A stretch of 6,845 nt of DNA from contig DPKX01000306.1 of assembly GCA_003542295.1 (NCBI GenBank), positions 1 through 6,845 of the forward strand. Direction: 5' to 3'. The DNA comes from Candidatus Atribacter hydrocarboniphilus (GTDB taxonomy: Bacteria > Atribacterota > Atribacteria > Atribacterales > Atribacteraceae). The notes beneath the pieces are model-generated. The model had not been told where the DNA came from and did no database searches. It saw only the letters and a list, made by a program, of their open reading frames with translations. Every line of letters starts with the position of its first letter. Positions within the stretch are counted from its first letter, which is position 1. A program made the translations under genes and the position numbers. This document shows positions 1 through 6,814 of the stretch, piece after piece.

Positions 1-121
1 GGTATATTCCCGATGAAAGTTGTCTGATCATCCCCGCCCGCAACATTAAGCTATGGCTGATCACCTCGGCCTCAGTAGGGTTCTCTTTCAGTGTTGGAGC
101 AAACAAGGCTGACATTTTCAA
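1..121 (-). CDS. proS: Prolyl-tRNA synthetase, N-terminal fragment (runs off the left edge)
   Basis: Class II aminoacyl-tRNA synthetase that charges tRNA-Pro with proline in the cytoplasm. Only the first 40 codons are in the window. The translation contains [20 protein letters not shown] followed by SSGIY, which matches the conserved N-terminus of bacterial ProS (AEVISHQLMLRAGxIRxLxSGxY). I place the start at the TTG at 121-119. An AGGAGG lies at 137-132, ten bases upstream, and the resulting start (M)[10 protein letters not shown] lines up with the family pattern MRxS...PTL. The in-frame ATG at 115 is the alternative, but it is 16 bases from the Shine-Dalgarno and would lose two residues. 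The gene follows ispG with a gap of about 14 bases and is clearly in the same transcript; ispG-proS adjacency is common in clostridia. The identity is secure even though the catalytic motifs lie outside the window. Confidence 0.9.
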   Translation of the reverse strand, partial: MKMSALFAPTLKENPTEAEVISHSLMLRAGMIRQLSSGIY

Positions 122-131
122 AGCGTATTTT

Positions 132-137
132 CCTCCT
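132..137 (-). promoter_or_regulatory. Shine-Dalgarno site of proS (decides a TTG start)
   Basis: A perfect AGGAGG on the minus strand overlaps the ispG stop codon TAG (138-136). It is 10 bases from the TTG at 121 and 16 bases from the ATG at 115. The shorter distance, together with the N-terminal alignment to other ProS proteins, favours the TTG. Confidence 0.7.
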
Positions 138-1209
138 ATTCTTTCTCCATTTGATGAGATATCATCGATTGTAATTGTTTTATGAGTTCAGGTAAAGCAT
201 CTTGCTGATGCACAGTTTTAATAACTTTCCCCCGAACAAAAAAAAGGGCGGTTGACTTTCCAAAAGCTATCCCTAAATCAGCCTCCTTCGCTTCGCCCGG
301 ACCGTTTACCTCGCATCCCATGATGGCCAATTTTAAGGGAGACGGAGAGGATATCAACCGTATAACTTCTTTAATTTCTTTTACAAATGATACCACATCT
401 CCTCTGGTTCGAGCACAGGTAGGGCAGGAAATTACTTCGATTCCCTTTTGCCGTAGTCCAACTCCTCGGAGGATTTCTACCGCGACCTGGGATTCAAGAA
501 TCGGATTGGGTGAGGTGAGAGAAACTCGTATATTATTTCCAATTCCTTTTTGTAGGATGGTCCCTAAAGCAATTGTCGATTTGATGATTCCTTCAAACCC
601 CTCGCCAGCTTCAGTCAGTCCTACATGCAAAGGATAGGAAAAAGTGTCAGCTAAGCGTTCATAAACCTCAATAGTTTCATTTATATCTGTTGACTTGGCA
701 GAAAGGATAATGCGATGAAAATCCTTTTTTTGAGGAACCTCAAGCATCTCGATAATACTATCAAGGAGTGCCTCCACTCTCCCCTTCTTTTGGAGATGAG
801 AGGGGAGTGAACCGGTATTAGCTCCCAGGCGGAGGACGCCATTTCCTGCTTGTAATCTTTCAATAAGTTGATGGTATTGGAGCTGGTTTTTCCAAGTACC
901 TGGATTAACTCGAATTCCATCAATGCCCGCTTGGGCTGCCTTCAAGGCAATGACTGGCGAAAAATGAATATCCGCAATGAGCGGAAGGGGTGAATGCTTC
1001 TTTAACTGAATAATGCCGGATAAAGCACCTTCATCGGGAACAGCGATTCGGAAACAATCACTCCCTACCAAGGCTGCTGCGTGGATTTCATTGAGAGATT
1101 CCTCCACCCGTCCTGGATAAACTCTTCCCATCGACTCCACCGAAACCGGTGAACAACCACCAATAGCAATCGAACCAAGATAGACTTGAAGAGTTTTTTC
1201 TCGTTTCAT
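136..1209 (-). CDS. ispG: 4-hydroxy-3-methylbut-2-enyl diphosphate synthase (HMBPP synthase)
   Basis: Penultimate enzyme of the MEP isoprenoid pathway: it reductively opens MEcPP to HMBPP using a [4Fe-4S] cluster in the cytoplasm. The protein has 357 residues, usual for the short bacterial form without the plant-type insert. The N-terminal TIM barrel shows ADIHF (79-83), IRVNPG (99-104), [10 protein letters not shown] (126-135) and [10 protein letters not shown] (193-202). The C-terminal cluster domain has SCPTC (C262, C265), MGC (C299) and NGPGEA (E306), which are the three cysteines and one glutamate known to hold the cluster. One oddity is residues 21-36: most homologues read PVSVQSMTNTxTxDVE, whereas here it is [16 protein letters not shown]. 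The ATG overlaps the rseP stop as ATGA, and only a weak GGA precedes it, so translation is probably coupled to rseP. Electron donors (ferredoxin or flavodoxin) are not encoded nearby. Confidence 0.96.
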   Translation of the reverse strand: MKREKTLQVYLGSIAIGGCSPVSVESMGRVYPGRVEESLNEIHAAALVGSDCFRIAVPDEGALSGIIQLKKHSPLPLIADIHFSPVIALKAAQAGIDGIRVNPGTWKNQLQYHQLIERLQAGNGVLRLGANTGSLPSHLQKKGRVEALLDSIIEMLEVPQKKDFHRIILSAKSTDINETIEVYERLADTFSYPLHVGLTEAGEGFEGIIKSTIALGTILQKGIGNNIRVSLTSPNPILESQVAVEILRGVGLRQKGIEVISCPTCARTRGDVVSFVKEIKEVIRLISSPSPLKLAIMGCEVNGPGEAKEADLGIAFGKSTALFFVRGKVIKTVHQQDALPELIKQLQSMISHQMEKE

Positions 1210-2255
1210 TTTCCAGCAACAATTCTTAAGACATCCTGATATGTAACAAATATTGCCATTAATACGATAAATAAAAATCCGATCATATAGAAAAATCCGA
1301 TCTTACTTGGATCCATCGGTTTCCCACGAATTTTTTCATAAAGGAAAAGCAACAGATGGCCTCCATCTAAAGCCGGAATAGGCAATAAATTAAAAAGGGC
1401 TAAAGCAACACTAATCAATGCCGAAAAATAAAGTAAATTTAAAAATCCATAGCTGGCAGCTTGCCCCGACATTTGAGCAATTCCAATTATACCAGTCACT
1501 TCCATTGGAACCCGTCCCATTACCATATACAGTAAACCAAGGAAGCTTACAACGAACCATTCTATCACCGAAGAAACACTTTTATAAAAGGCAACAAAAG
1601 GATTCACTCGACGATTTTCAACTCCATAGACAATACCAATCAAGAAGCGTTTTTCATCTTCATCCCAACGGGGGGTTAACTGTACTTCAACCTGTGTTTG
1701 TTCTCGCAAAACGGTTAAAGATAATTCTTGTTCACCGTTAAGAGCGATTTGATTGGATAAATCCTCCATTTTCTCGATAGTTTTCCCATTAACCGAAGTA
1801 ATGACATCTCCAGGTAAAATCCCGGCATTTTGAGCTGGACTATTCTCAATAACTTGTTGAATTTTTAAACTGCTGGTGGGAACACCCAAAAAACTAAAAA
1901 CCAAAAAAACTAAAATGATCGATAAAAATAGGTTCATGGCAGGGCCCCCTGCCACAATGAGACTTCTTTGATAAATTGGCTTTTTATCGAAACGCTCAGC
2001 ATCAGGAACACTTGCTTCACTATATCCTTCAATGAGCGTTTCTTCCATCCCAGCCATTTTGGTAAATCCACCTAGCGGAAAGGCTCGAATCGAATACTCA
2101 GTATCCCCTTTTTGCGTTGTCCAAAGTTTTGGTCCATATCCAATGGCAAATTTTAAAACTCTAACCTTAAACCATCGAGCAAAAATAAAATGACCGAATT
2201 CATGGCAGAGAACTAATAACCCAATAACAAATATGGTAGCCAGGATAGTCAACAT
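1206..2255 (-). CDS. rseP: Site-2 intramembrane zinc metalloprotease (RseP/RasP family)
   Basis: Polytopic inner-membrane protease of family M50B. Relatives cut anti-sigma factors and leftover signal peptides within the membrane; the substrate here cannot be told from sequence. The protein has 349 residues. The first membrane helix carries the zinc motif HEFGH (18-22), with E19 as catalytic base. A second hydrophobic segment spans about 100-124 after the conserved GGPAMN. A single PDZ domain covers about 130-195, with NAGILPGDVITSVNG at its core. The third zinc ligand lies in NLLPIPALDGGH (D297), and a last helix spans about 320-337. One PDZ domain is the Gram-positive or RasP-like form; E. 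coli RseP has two and is about 450 residues long. The ATG lies inside the end of dxr (7-base overlap, ATGTTGA), with AAAGGAG at 2271-2265 nine bases upstream. Confidence 0.95.
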   Translation of the reverse strand: MLTILATIFVIGLLVLCHEFGHFIFARWFKVRVLKFAIGYGPKLWTTQKGDTEYSIRAFPLGGFTKMAGMEETLIEGYSEASVPDAERFDKKPIYQRSLIVAGGPAMNLFLSIILVFLVFSFLGVPTSSLKIQQVIENSPAQNAGILPGDVITSVNGKTIEKMEDLSNQIALNGEQELSLTVLREQTQVEVQLTPRWDEDEKRFLIGIVYGVENRRVNPFVAFYKSVSSVIEWFVVSFLGLLYMVMGRVPMEVTGIIGIAQMSGQAASYGFLNLLYFSALISVALALFNLLPIPALDGGHLLLFLYEKIRGKPMDPSKIGFFYMIGFLFIVLMAIFVTYQDVLRIVAGK

Positions 2256-3409
2256 TTTAAGGATCTCCTTTGTTGTATCAAGTTCTTTGCGATTTTATAC
2301 CCCTGGTTATAGATATCAATAACATCGGATACCGATTGTGGCTGTGCTATTGTTGTTTCCAAGGTTTTTTCCAAAAGAATTGGGATATGATTAAACCCAA
2401 TTCGGTGACTGAGAAAAGCCTGAACACATGCTTCATCAGCCCCACAAAAGAAAGCTGGATACCCTCCCCCCAAGCATCCTACCTTAACTGCGAGATAAAA
2501 ACCCTGGAAACGATCAGGAACTGGATAATCAAAATGCAATTGGTGCAGTCGGGTAAAATCCATTTTATATTCTTCCCAAGGAAAAGTTCTTTCGGTTTTT
2601 AAAGCATGCAAAATAACCGATTTCATATCTGGTTTGGAAAGAAGCGCCGTTATAAAGCCGTCTTTTCTCTCGAGAAGAGCATGAATTACACTTTCTCTCT
2701 GGATGAGAACATCAATTTGGGAATAAGGGAATCGAAAAAGGCAATTGGCTTCAATCACCTCTAAACCTTTATTAATTAAATTCGCCGAATCAACAGTTAT
2801 CTTGGTTCCCATTTTCCAATTGGGATGAGAGAGAGCCATTTCAGGAGTAATTTCATTCAGATCTCCTTGCCATTCATAAAACGCTCCTCCCGAAGCTGTG
2901 AGATAAATCTTGGCAATATGTTCTTTGTTATAGCCTTGAATGAGCTGATGGATAGCATTATGTTCGCTATCCAATGCAATAATATTTTTATGTTGGCTTA
3001 AATCTCTTTCGCCTTTCCAAAGCTCACTTCCAGCGACGATGATTTCTTTTGTTGCCATCCAAATGGTCTTATTGGTGATTAACAAATCATAAAAAAGGTC
3101 AATCCAATCAATCCCTGACAACGCAAAAAATATTCCATCAACAGAATCTCCTAAAAGTATTTCTTTAACTTCATCTCGGTTTTTTAAAACCGCAATCTCC
3201 GATTCTTTTAAATCAGCAGCGGCTCTAAAATTCGCTTCAGGATTGGCAAGATAAATCGATGGATTTCGAAAACTTCGGGCTTGTTGAATGAGTTTTTCCC
3301 GGTTTACATTCGCAACTAATGTCTTCACTTCAAATTCGGGAAAATAAGAGAGAACATTACAAATCTGCTCTCCCAAATAACCCGTCGATCCAATTACTGC
3401 AACTCTCAT
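2249..3409 (-). CDS. dxr: 1-deoxy-D-xylulose 5-phosphate reductoisomerase
   Basis: Converts DXP to 2-C-methylerythritol 4-phosphate with NADPH and a divalent metal, the first committed step of the MEP isoprenoid pathway, in the cytoplasm. The protein has 386 residues, normal for class I Dxr. The NADPH-binding N-terminus reads VIGSTGYLGEQ (5-15). The metal and substrate site shows LDSEHNA (D147, E149), TASGG (S173), the flexible-loop HPNWKMG (195-201, W198) and VDSANLINKGLEVIEA (S208, N213, K214, E217), so all expected catalytic residues are present. The C-terminal helical domain ends after GADEACVQAFLSHRIGF. Two usually firm motifs are altered: ATKE (119-122) where most have ANKE, and CGADE (322-326) where most have NAANE. 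The ATG follows the cdsA stop by one base, with GGGAGG at 3420-3415. It shares the operon with ispG, which acts later in the same pathway. Confidence 0.96.
   Translation of the reverse strand: MRVAVIGSTGYLGEQICNVLSYFPEFEVKTLVANVNREKLIQQARSFRNPSIYLANPEANFRAAADLKESEIAVLKNRDEVKEILLGDSVDGIFFALSGIDWIDLFYDLLITNKTIWMATKEIIVAGSELWKGERDLSQHKNIIALDSEHNAIHQLIQGYNKEHIAKIYLTASGGAFYEWQGDLNEITPEMALSHPNWKMGTKITVDSANLINKGLEVIEANCLFRFPYSQIDVLIQRESVIHALLERKDGFITALLSKPDMKSVILHALKTERTFPWEEYKMDFTRLHQLHFDYPVPDRFQGFYLAVKVGCLGGGYPAFFCGADEACVQAFLSHRIGFNHIPILLEKTLETTIAQPQSVSDVIDIYNQGYKIAKNLIQQRRSLKC
2265..2271 (-). promoter_or_regulatory. Shine-Dalgarno site of rseP inside dxr
   Basis: AAAGGAG lies nine bases before the rseP ATG (2255-2253), within the last codons of dxr. 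It supports that ATG, which precedes the dxr stop (2251-2249) and gives a 7-base gene overlap. Confidence 0.65.
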
Positions 3410-3410
3410 C

Positions 3411-4064
3411 TTAGCCTCCCCACCAAGTTTGAATAAAATAAATCATTGGGGCTACAAAAAAAAAGGAATCAAATCGGTCAAGGAATCCTCCATGACCGGG
3501 CAAGAATTGTCCAGAGTCTTTTAATTGATATTCTCTTTTCATCGATGATTCAAGGAGATCTCCAATAAAACCGACCACGGCTATTATCAATCCAATCAAT
3601 AGAGATTGATAGACTGTCCAACCAGATAGAAAAAATATTTTTAAAAATAGGGCTCCTCCACAACTCAGGGCAATTCCTCCCCATAATCCCTCCCAGCTTT
3701 TACCAGGACTAATTGCGGGAGCTATTTTGTGTTGGCCCCACTTTTTACCAACAAGATACGCACCAATATCATTTAACCAGACAATACAAGCAAAACCAAC
3801 CAGAATCCATCGACCATAATCGAGACCAGTTTTTATCCAAAAAAAAGGGAGCCCGATACAATAAACAATTCCAAAAAAGAAAAAACTAATCCGTTCAACT
3901 ATTCTGGATCGATCGTAAAAACTCCACCAAACTAAAAGAATAAAGAAAATATACCAACCAATCGGTATCAATGAATGAGGATAAAGGAAAGAAAAGTAAA
4001 ATAAAACCATAGCTATGATGATTAACACATTGGTGAATCGGTGTGGGGTTTTACAATGGACCAT
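3411..4064 (-). CDS. cdsA: Phosphatidate cytidylyltransferase (CDP-diglyceride synthase), intact part only
   Basis: Integral membrane enzyme that makes CDP-diacylglycerol from phosphatidate and CTP, the precursor of the major phospholipids. The 217-residue ORF contains the whole family signature at 174-199, S-M-K-R-x4-K-D-S-G-x2-L-P-G-H-G-G-F-L-D-R-F-D, plus WLNDIGAYLVGKKWG (96-110) and SPGKSWEG (119-126). Several hydrophobic helices precede and follow these. It is too short: relatives have about 260-285 residues. The missing N-terminal part is encoded just upstream in the same frame (4220-4065) but is cut by a TAA at 4124-4122. The ATG at 4064 is the first ATG, GTG or TTG after that stop and has only a weak AAGAG (4078-4074) before it. 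A protein starting here would lack the first two membrane helices. The family is certain; whether this truncated form is made or works is not. It sits between uppS and dxr, its usual place. Confidence 0.88.
   Translation of the reverse strand: MVHCKTPHRFTNVLIIIAMVLFYFSFLYPHSLIPIGWYIFFILLVWWSFYDRSRIVERISFFFFGIVYCIGLPFFWIKTGLDYGRWILVGFACIVWLNDIGAYLVGKKWGQHKIAPAISPGKSWEGLWGGIALSCGGALFLKIFFLSGWTVYQSLLIGLIIAVVGFIGDLLESSMKREYQLKDSGQFLPGHGGFLDRFDSFFFVAPMIYFIQTWWGG
3415..3420 (-). promoter_or_regulatory. Shine-Dalgarno site of dxr inside cdsA
   Basis: GGGAGG, five bases before the dxr ATG (3409-3407), is formed by the last two glycine codons of cdsA. It supports the chosen dxr start and tight translational linkage to cdsA. 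Confidence 0.65.
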
Positions 4065-4220
4065 CTGTATATACTCTTGAAAAGTGAAAACCGAAAGAGC
4101 AGCAAATACCGCTATCAGGGTTTAGACATGATATACCATTAAAAATAAGAAAGGAGGCAAGGCTAATAGAATACTAAAGGTTCTCAGTTTAAATTCCGTC
4201 GGCTGGGAAAGTTTGGTCAC
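4065..4220 (-). pseudogene. cdsA: 5' part of cdsA, separated by an in-frame TAA
   Basis: Reading from the GTG at 4220, three bases after the uppS stop, gives 32 codons (VTKLSQPTEFKLRTFS, then a hydrophobic run ending MVYHV), a TAA at 4124-4122, then TLIAVFAALSVFTFQEYIQ running without a shift into the ATG at 4064. Both sides look like CdsA: a short basic lead, a first membrane helix, a second helix and then a glutamate in QEYIQM that matches the family's (W/Y)E(F/W)xxL. With this part restored the gene has 268 sense codons plus the internal stop, the usual length. The start is uncertain: GTG has only a weak TTAGG seven bases upstream. I see one base change or one assembly error as the simplest cause. 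Confidence 0.75.
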
Positions 4221-4223
4221 CTC

Positions 4224-4952
4224 TTAGCCTAATCCCCCAAATTTTCTTTTTCGGCTGACAAAATCGGCAAGTGCTTGATGATAGTCTCGAGATGAAAAAT
4301 CAGGCCAAAGAACCTCGGTAAAATAGAGCTCGCTATAAGCCAATTGCCAGAGTAAGTAATTGCTTAAACGTTTTTCTCCACCAGTTCGGATCAAGAGATC
4401 GGGATCGGGTTGATTCCCGGTATCGAGATATTGTCGAAAGGAATCTTCATCAATATCTCCTCTCTGATTCAATGGGATCTGGAGGAATTTTTGAAATGCC
4501 CTGATTATTTCATCCCTCCCACCATAATTTAAAGCCAAATTCAATGTCAAACCCTGATTCTGTTCGGTCAAATTCTCCAGGTTTTCCATTCGTTCGGTCA
4601 AATGATCGGGAAAACCCTCTTTTTTTCCTATAAATCTAACTTTCACCTGATTCTGATGCAATTCATCAGCATAACGATCTATTGCCTCGATAAAGATTTG
4701 CATCAGTCCTTGTACTTCATTTATTGGTCGTCGCCAATTCTCGGTAGAAAAAGAATAGAGGGTGAGAAAAGGGATTTTCTCATCCCAGGTTTCTTTAACC
4801 ACCATCCGAACGGTCTCAACTCCCCGCCGATGACCTTCTAATCTCGGTTTCCCCTGAGCTTGTGCCCAACGACCGTTCCCATCCATGATAATAGCTACAT
4901 GATGGATGCCAAATTCTAAATACTCATGATTTCCTTTTCTTTTTTCTCCCAT
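4224..4952 (-). CDS. uppS: Isoprenyl transferase / undecaprenyl diphosphate synthase (cis-prenyltransferase)
   Basis: Extends farnesyl diphosphate with isopentenyl diphosphate in the cis configuration to give the undecaprenyl carrier for peptidoglycan and other surface polymers; a soluble or peripheral enzyme. The protein has 242 residues, typical for the family. It shows HHVAIIMDGNGRWA (17-30) with the catalytic D24, GHRRG (40-44), LYSFSTENW (65-73), LNLALNYGGRDEI (137-149), LIRTGGEKRLSNYLLWQ (187-203) and SELYFTEVLWPDF (207-219). All are standard substrate-binding or metal-binding motifs. The ATG at 4952 lies inside frr and gives a 37-base overlap. No other in-frame ATG, GTG or TTG occurs before the essential DGNGRW motif except the ATG inside it, so this start is forced. 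Chain length (C55 or other) cannot be read from the sequence. Its substrate IPP comes from the pathway served by dxr and ispG downstream. Confidence 0.96.
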   Translation of the reverse strand: MGEKRKGNHEYLEFGIHHVAIIMDGNGRWAQAQGKPRLEGHRRGVETVRMVVKETWDEKIPFLTLYSFSTENWRRPINEVQGLMQIFIEAIDRYADELHQNQVKVRFIGKKEGFPDHLTERMENLENLTEQNQGLTLNLALNYGGRDEIIRAFQKFLQIPLNQRGDIDEDSFRQYLDTGNQPDPDLLIRTGGEKRLSNYLLWQLAYSELYFTEVLWPDFSSRDYHQALADFVSRKRKFGGLG

Positions 4953-5482
4953 ATTCCATCTATTTCATTGGTAAATTCATCAGTCATTTTTTGAACTTCT
5001 GCCACTGTTTTTTTACTCTCATCTTCAGAAATAACCCCGTCTTTTTCCAACTTTTTAATTCCATCGTTGGCTTCACGTCTTAAGTTACGGATTGCAACCT
5101 TGGCTTCTTCGGCTGTTTTCTTAGTAAATTTGGCAATCTCTTTTCGTCTTTCCTCGGTTAATGGAGGAACATTGATTCGAATAATGTTGGAGTCGACCAC
5201 TGGGTTAAAACCCAAATCGGATTTCCAAATACCCTTTTCAATCGGTTGGAGGGCATTTTTATCCCAGGGTTGAACAACAATGGTCTTCGCATCGGGTGTA
5301 TTAATTGATGCTATGGTTTTTAATTCAACCATACTTCCATAATAATCAACAATCACATTCTCAATGAGAGCCGGAGTGGCTCGACCGGTTTTCACATGGG
5401 ACAGTTCGTCTCGCAAAACAGCAATAGCCGCTTTCATTCTTTTCTCAATATCCTTTAATAAATCCTTTAATTGTTCTGCCAT
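4916..5482 (-). CDS. frr: Ribosome recycling factor
   Basis: Splits post-termination ribosomes with EF-G so that subunits can be reused; cytoplasmic. The 188 residues match the usual 185 or so. The protein has the two-domain pattern: helical domain I formed by residues 1-30 and about 105-185, and beta domain II at about 31-104. Motifs seen are HVKTGRATPALIENV (29-43), INTPDAKTIVVQPWD (60-74) and IRINVPPLTEERRKE (101-115), then RNLRREANDGIKKLEKDG (132-149) on the long helix that contacts the ribosome. The ATG overlaps the pyrH stop by one base (TAATG) and has a very strong AGGAGGGAGG at 5495-5486. The order pyrH-frr is one of the most conserved gene pairs in bacteria. The 3' end overlaps the start of uppS by 37 bases. 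Confidence 0.97.
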   Translation of the reverse strand: MAEQLKDLLKDIEKRMKAAIAVLRDELSHVKTGRATPALIENVIVDYYGSMVELKTIASINTPDAKTIVVQPWDKNALQPIEKGIWKSDLGFNPVVDSNIIRINVPPLTEERRKEIAKFTKKTAEEAKVAIRNLRREANDGIKKLEKDGVISEDESKKTVAEVQKMTDEFTNEIDGIWEKKEKEIMSI

Positions 5483-6216
5483 TATCCTCCCTCCTGAGAA
5501 ATAAAAGTTCCAATTTTATCACCTAAAATGACTCTTAAAAGATTGCCAGTTTGGTTAAAGTTAAAAACAATGATAGGAATATTATTATCCATGCACAAAG
5601 AAACTGCAGTCGAATCCATAACCTTCAGCCCGAGATTTAGCAAATTAAGGTAGCTGATGGTTTCATATTTGACTGCATTCCGGTTAGTTACCGGGTCTGA
5701 CTCATACACACCATCAACCTTAGTCGCTTTAATAACTGCATCGGCTTTGATCTCAGCAGCTCGGAGAGCAGCTGCAGTATCGGTTGTAAAGTAAGGATTC
5801 CCGGTCCCGGCTGCCAAAATGACCACCCGTCCTTTTTCCAAGTGACGAATAGCACGTCTTCGAATATAGGGTTCTGCTACCGCCCTCATTTCTATGGCAG
5901 TTTGGACTCGAGTGGGGATATCAGCATTTTCAAGAAAATCTTGAAGTGCTAAGGCATTAATAACCGTTGCCAACATCCCCATATTATCAGCGGTCACTCG
6001 GCTTATTCCCCGATCTCCGGCAGTACGCCCTCGAAAGATATTTCCACCACCAACGACAATGGCGATTTCTATCTTTAGTTGGTGAACCTGCTTAATCTCT
6101 TGAGTAAAATACTCTAATACTCTGTTATCAATACCCGAAGAGAGTGACCCCATCAGCGCTTCCCCGGATAACTTTAATAAAATCCGGCGATAAAGCGGCT
6201 TCACCTTTTTACCCAT
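5482..6216 (-). CDS. pyrH: UMP kinase (uridylate kinase)
   Basis: Phosphorylates UMP to UDP with ATP in pyrimidine nucleotide synthesis. It belongs to the bacterial amino-acid-kinase fold, unrelated to eukaryotic UMP/CMP kinase, and is usually a hexamer regulated by GTP and UTP. From the ATG at 6216 it has 244 residues, as expected. Motifs are KLSGEAL (15-21), [10 protein letters not shown] (54-63), [18 protein letters not shown] (76-93), the UMP-binding [17 protein letters not shown] (137-153) and [10 protein letters not shown] (166-175). A longer frame opens at a TTG at 6231 and would add MVKNS, but no Shine-Dalgarno precedes it. The ATG has GGTGA eight bases upstream and lies one base after the tsf stop, so I chose the ATG. 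Confidence 0.96.
   Translation of the reverse strand: MGKKVKPLYRRILLKLSGEALMGSLSSGIDNRVLEYFTQEIKQVHQLKIEIAIVVGGGNIFRGRTAGDRGISRVTADNMGMLATVINALALQDFLENADIPTRVQTAIEMRAVAEPYIRRRAIRHLEKGRVVILAAGTGNPYFTTDTAAALRAAEIKADAVIKATKVDGVYESDPVTNRNAVKYETISYLNLLNLGLKVMDSTAVSLCMDNNIPIIVFNFNQTGNLLRVILGDKIGTFISQEGG
5486..5495 (-). promoter_or_regulatory. Shine-Dalgarno site of frr inside pyrH
   Basis: AGGAGGGAGG, a double purine core formed by the last codons of pyrH (QEGG), precedes the frr ATG (5482-5480). The upstream GGAGG is seven bases from the start. It is one of the strongest ribosome-binding sites in the window. Confidence 0.65.
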
Positions 6217-6217
6217 G

Positions 6218-6814
6218 CTATTCTTCACCAAGTTTTAAACGAACAAATCGTTTAATGATTATATTCTCACCCACTTTGGCAATAGTTTCCACCAATAAGT
6301 CCTTAATTTTTTTATCACCATCTCGAATGTATTCCTGTTCGAGAAGACAGTTTTCCTGATAAAACTTATTCAGCTTCCCTTCAACAATTTTCTTTTGGAC
6401 TGCTTCAGGTTTACCGCTTTCACTAAGCTGAGCTTGGTAGATCTTCTCTTCTTCCTTACGGATATCTTCAGGTACATCTTCAATCGCTACCCAGCGGGGG
6501 GCTTGGGCGGCGATTTGAAGAGTTAATTCTTTGACAAAGTTGACAAATTCTTCAGTACGGGCAACAAAGTCAGTTTCACAGTTGACTTCCACCAATACGC
6601 CTATCTTCCCGTCAGTATGAACGTAAGAACCGATGAGACCCTGTTCGGCTGATCGGCTTTGTTTCTTTGCTGCTGTTTCAATCCCCTTCTTACGAAGAAG
6701 CTCACAGGCTTTTTCCATATCTCCGTTGGTTTCTTCTAAGGCTTTTTTGCATTCCATAACTCCTGCGCCACTTATGTTTCTGAGTTCATAAACTACTTTG
6801 GCATCATAGCTCAT
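6218..6814 (-). CDS. tsf: Translation elongation factor Ts, short form
   Basis: Guanine-nucleotide exchange factor that releases GDP from EF-Tu in the cytoplasm. The 198-residue protein has the N-terminal UBA-like domain (about 4-42) with [18 protein letters not shown] (11-28, family LRxxTGAGxMDCKKAL). Next come the Tu-contacting core with [24 protein letters not shown] (62-85, including the hallmark TDFV) and a C-terminal end [13 protein letters not shown] (180-192). E. coli and Bacillus EF-Ts have about 280-290 residues with a longer core; the short type is known from Thermus, Thermotoga, cyanobacteria and others. The ATG has an excellent AAAGGAGG seven bases upstream and overlaps the preceding stop as ATGA. 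The rpsB-tsf-pyrH-frr order is the classic arrangement. Confidence 0.97.
   Translation of the reverse strand: MSYDAKVVYELRNISGAGVMECKKALEETNGDMEKACELLRKKGIETAAKKQSRSAEQGLIGSYVHTDGKIGVLVEVNCETDFVARTEEFVNFVKELTLQIAAQAPRWVAIEDVPEDIRKEEEKIYQAQLSESGKPEAVQKKIVEGKLNKFYQENCLLEQEYIRDGDKKIKDLLVETIAKVGENIIIKRFVRLKLGEE

Noticed and set aside
320..637. Plus-strand open frame of 105 codons
   Set aside because: It is antisense to the conserved core of ispG. The translation shows no family motif or coherent domain, and its start has no supporting context.
681..923. Minus-strand open frame of 80 codons
   Set aside because: It overlaps ispG in another frame on the same strand. The ispG frame carries all family motifs, so this is a shadow.
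1418..1741. Plus-strand open frame of 107 codons
   Set aside because: It lies wholly antisense to rseP, including its PDZ region, and has no recognisable motif.
2270..2602. Plus-strand open frame of 110 codons
   Set aside because: It is antisense to the C-terminal domain of dxr. Its cysteine-, phenylalanine- and isoleucine-rich translation is typical of a shadow frame.
4122..4124. Recoded TAA (alternative genetic code) in cdsA
   Set aside because: TAA terminates uppS, cdsA and pyrH at the expected protein ends in the same window, and TGA and TAG also act as stops, so the standard bacterial code fits.
4105..4135. Pair of compensating frameshifts instead of a nonsense codon in cdsA
   Set aside because: One alternative frame does read through the TAA locally, but the sequence on both sides is in the same frame and CdsA-like right up to the stop. 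A single substitution is simpler.
6217..6231. TTG start of pyrH at 6231, adding five residues
   Set aside because: It has no Shine-Dalgarno and would overlap tsf. The ATG at 6216 has GGTGA at a suitable distance and gives the usual UMP kinase length.
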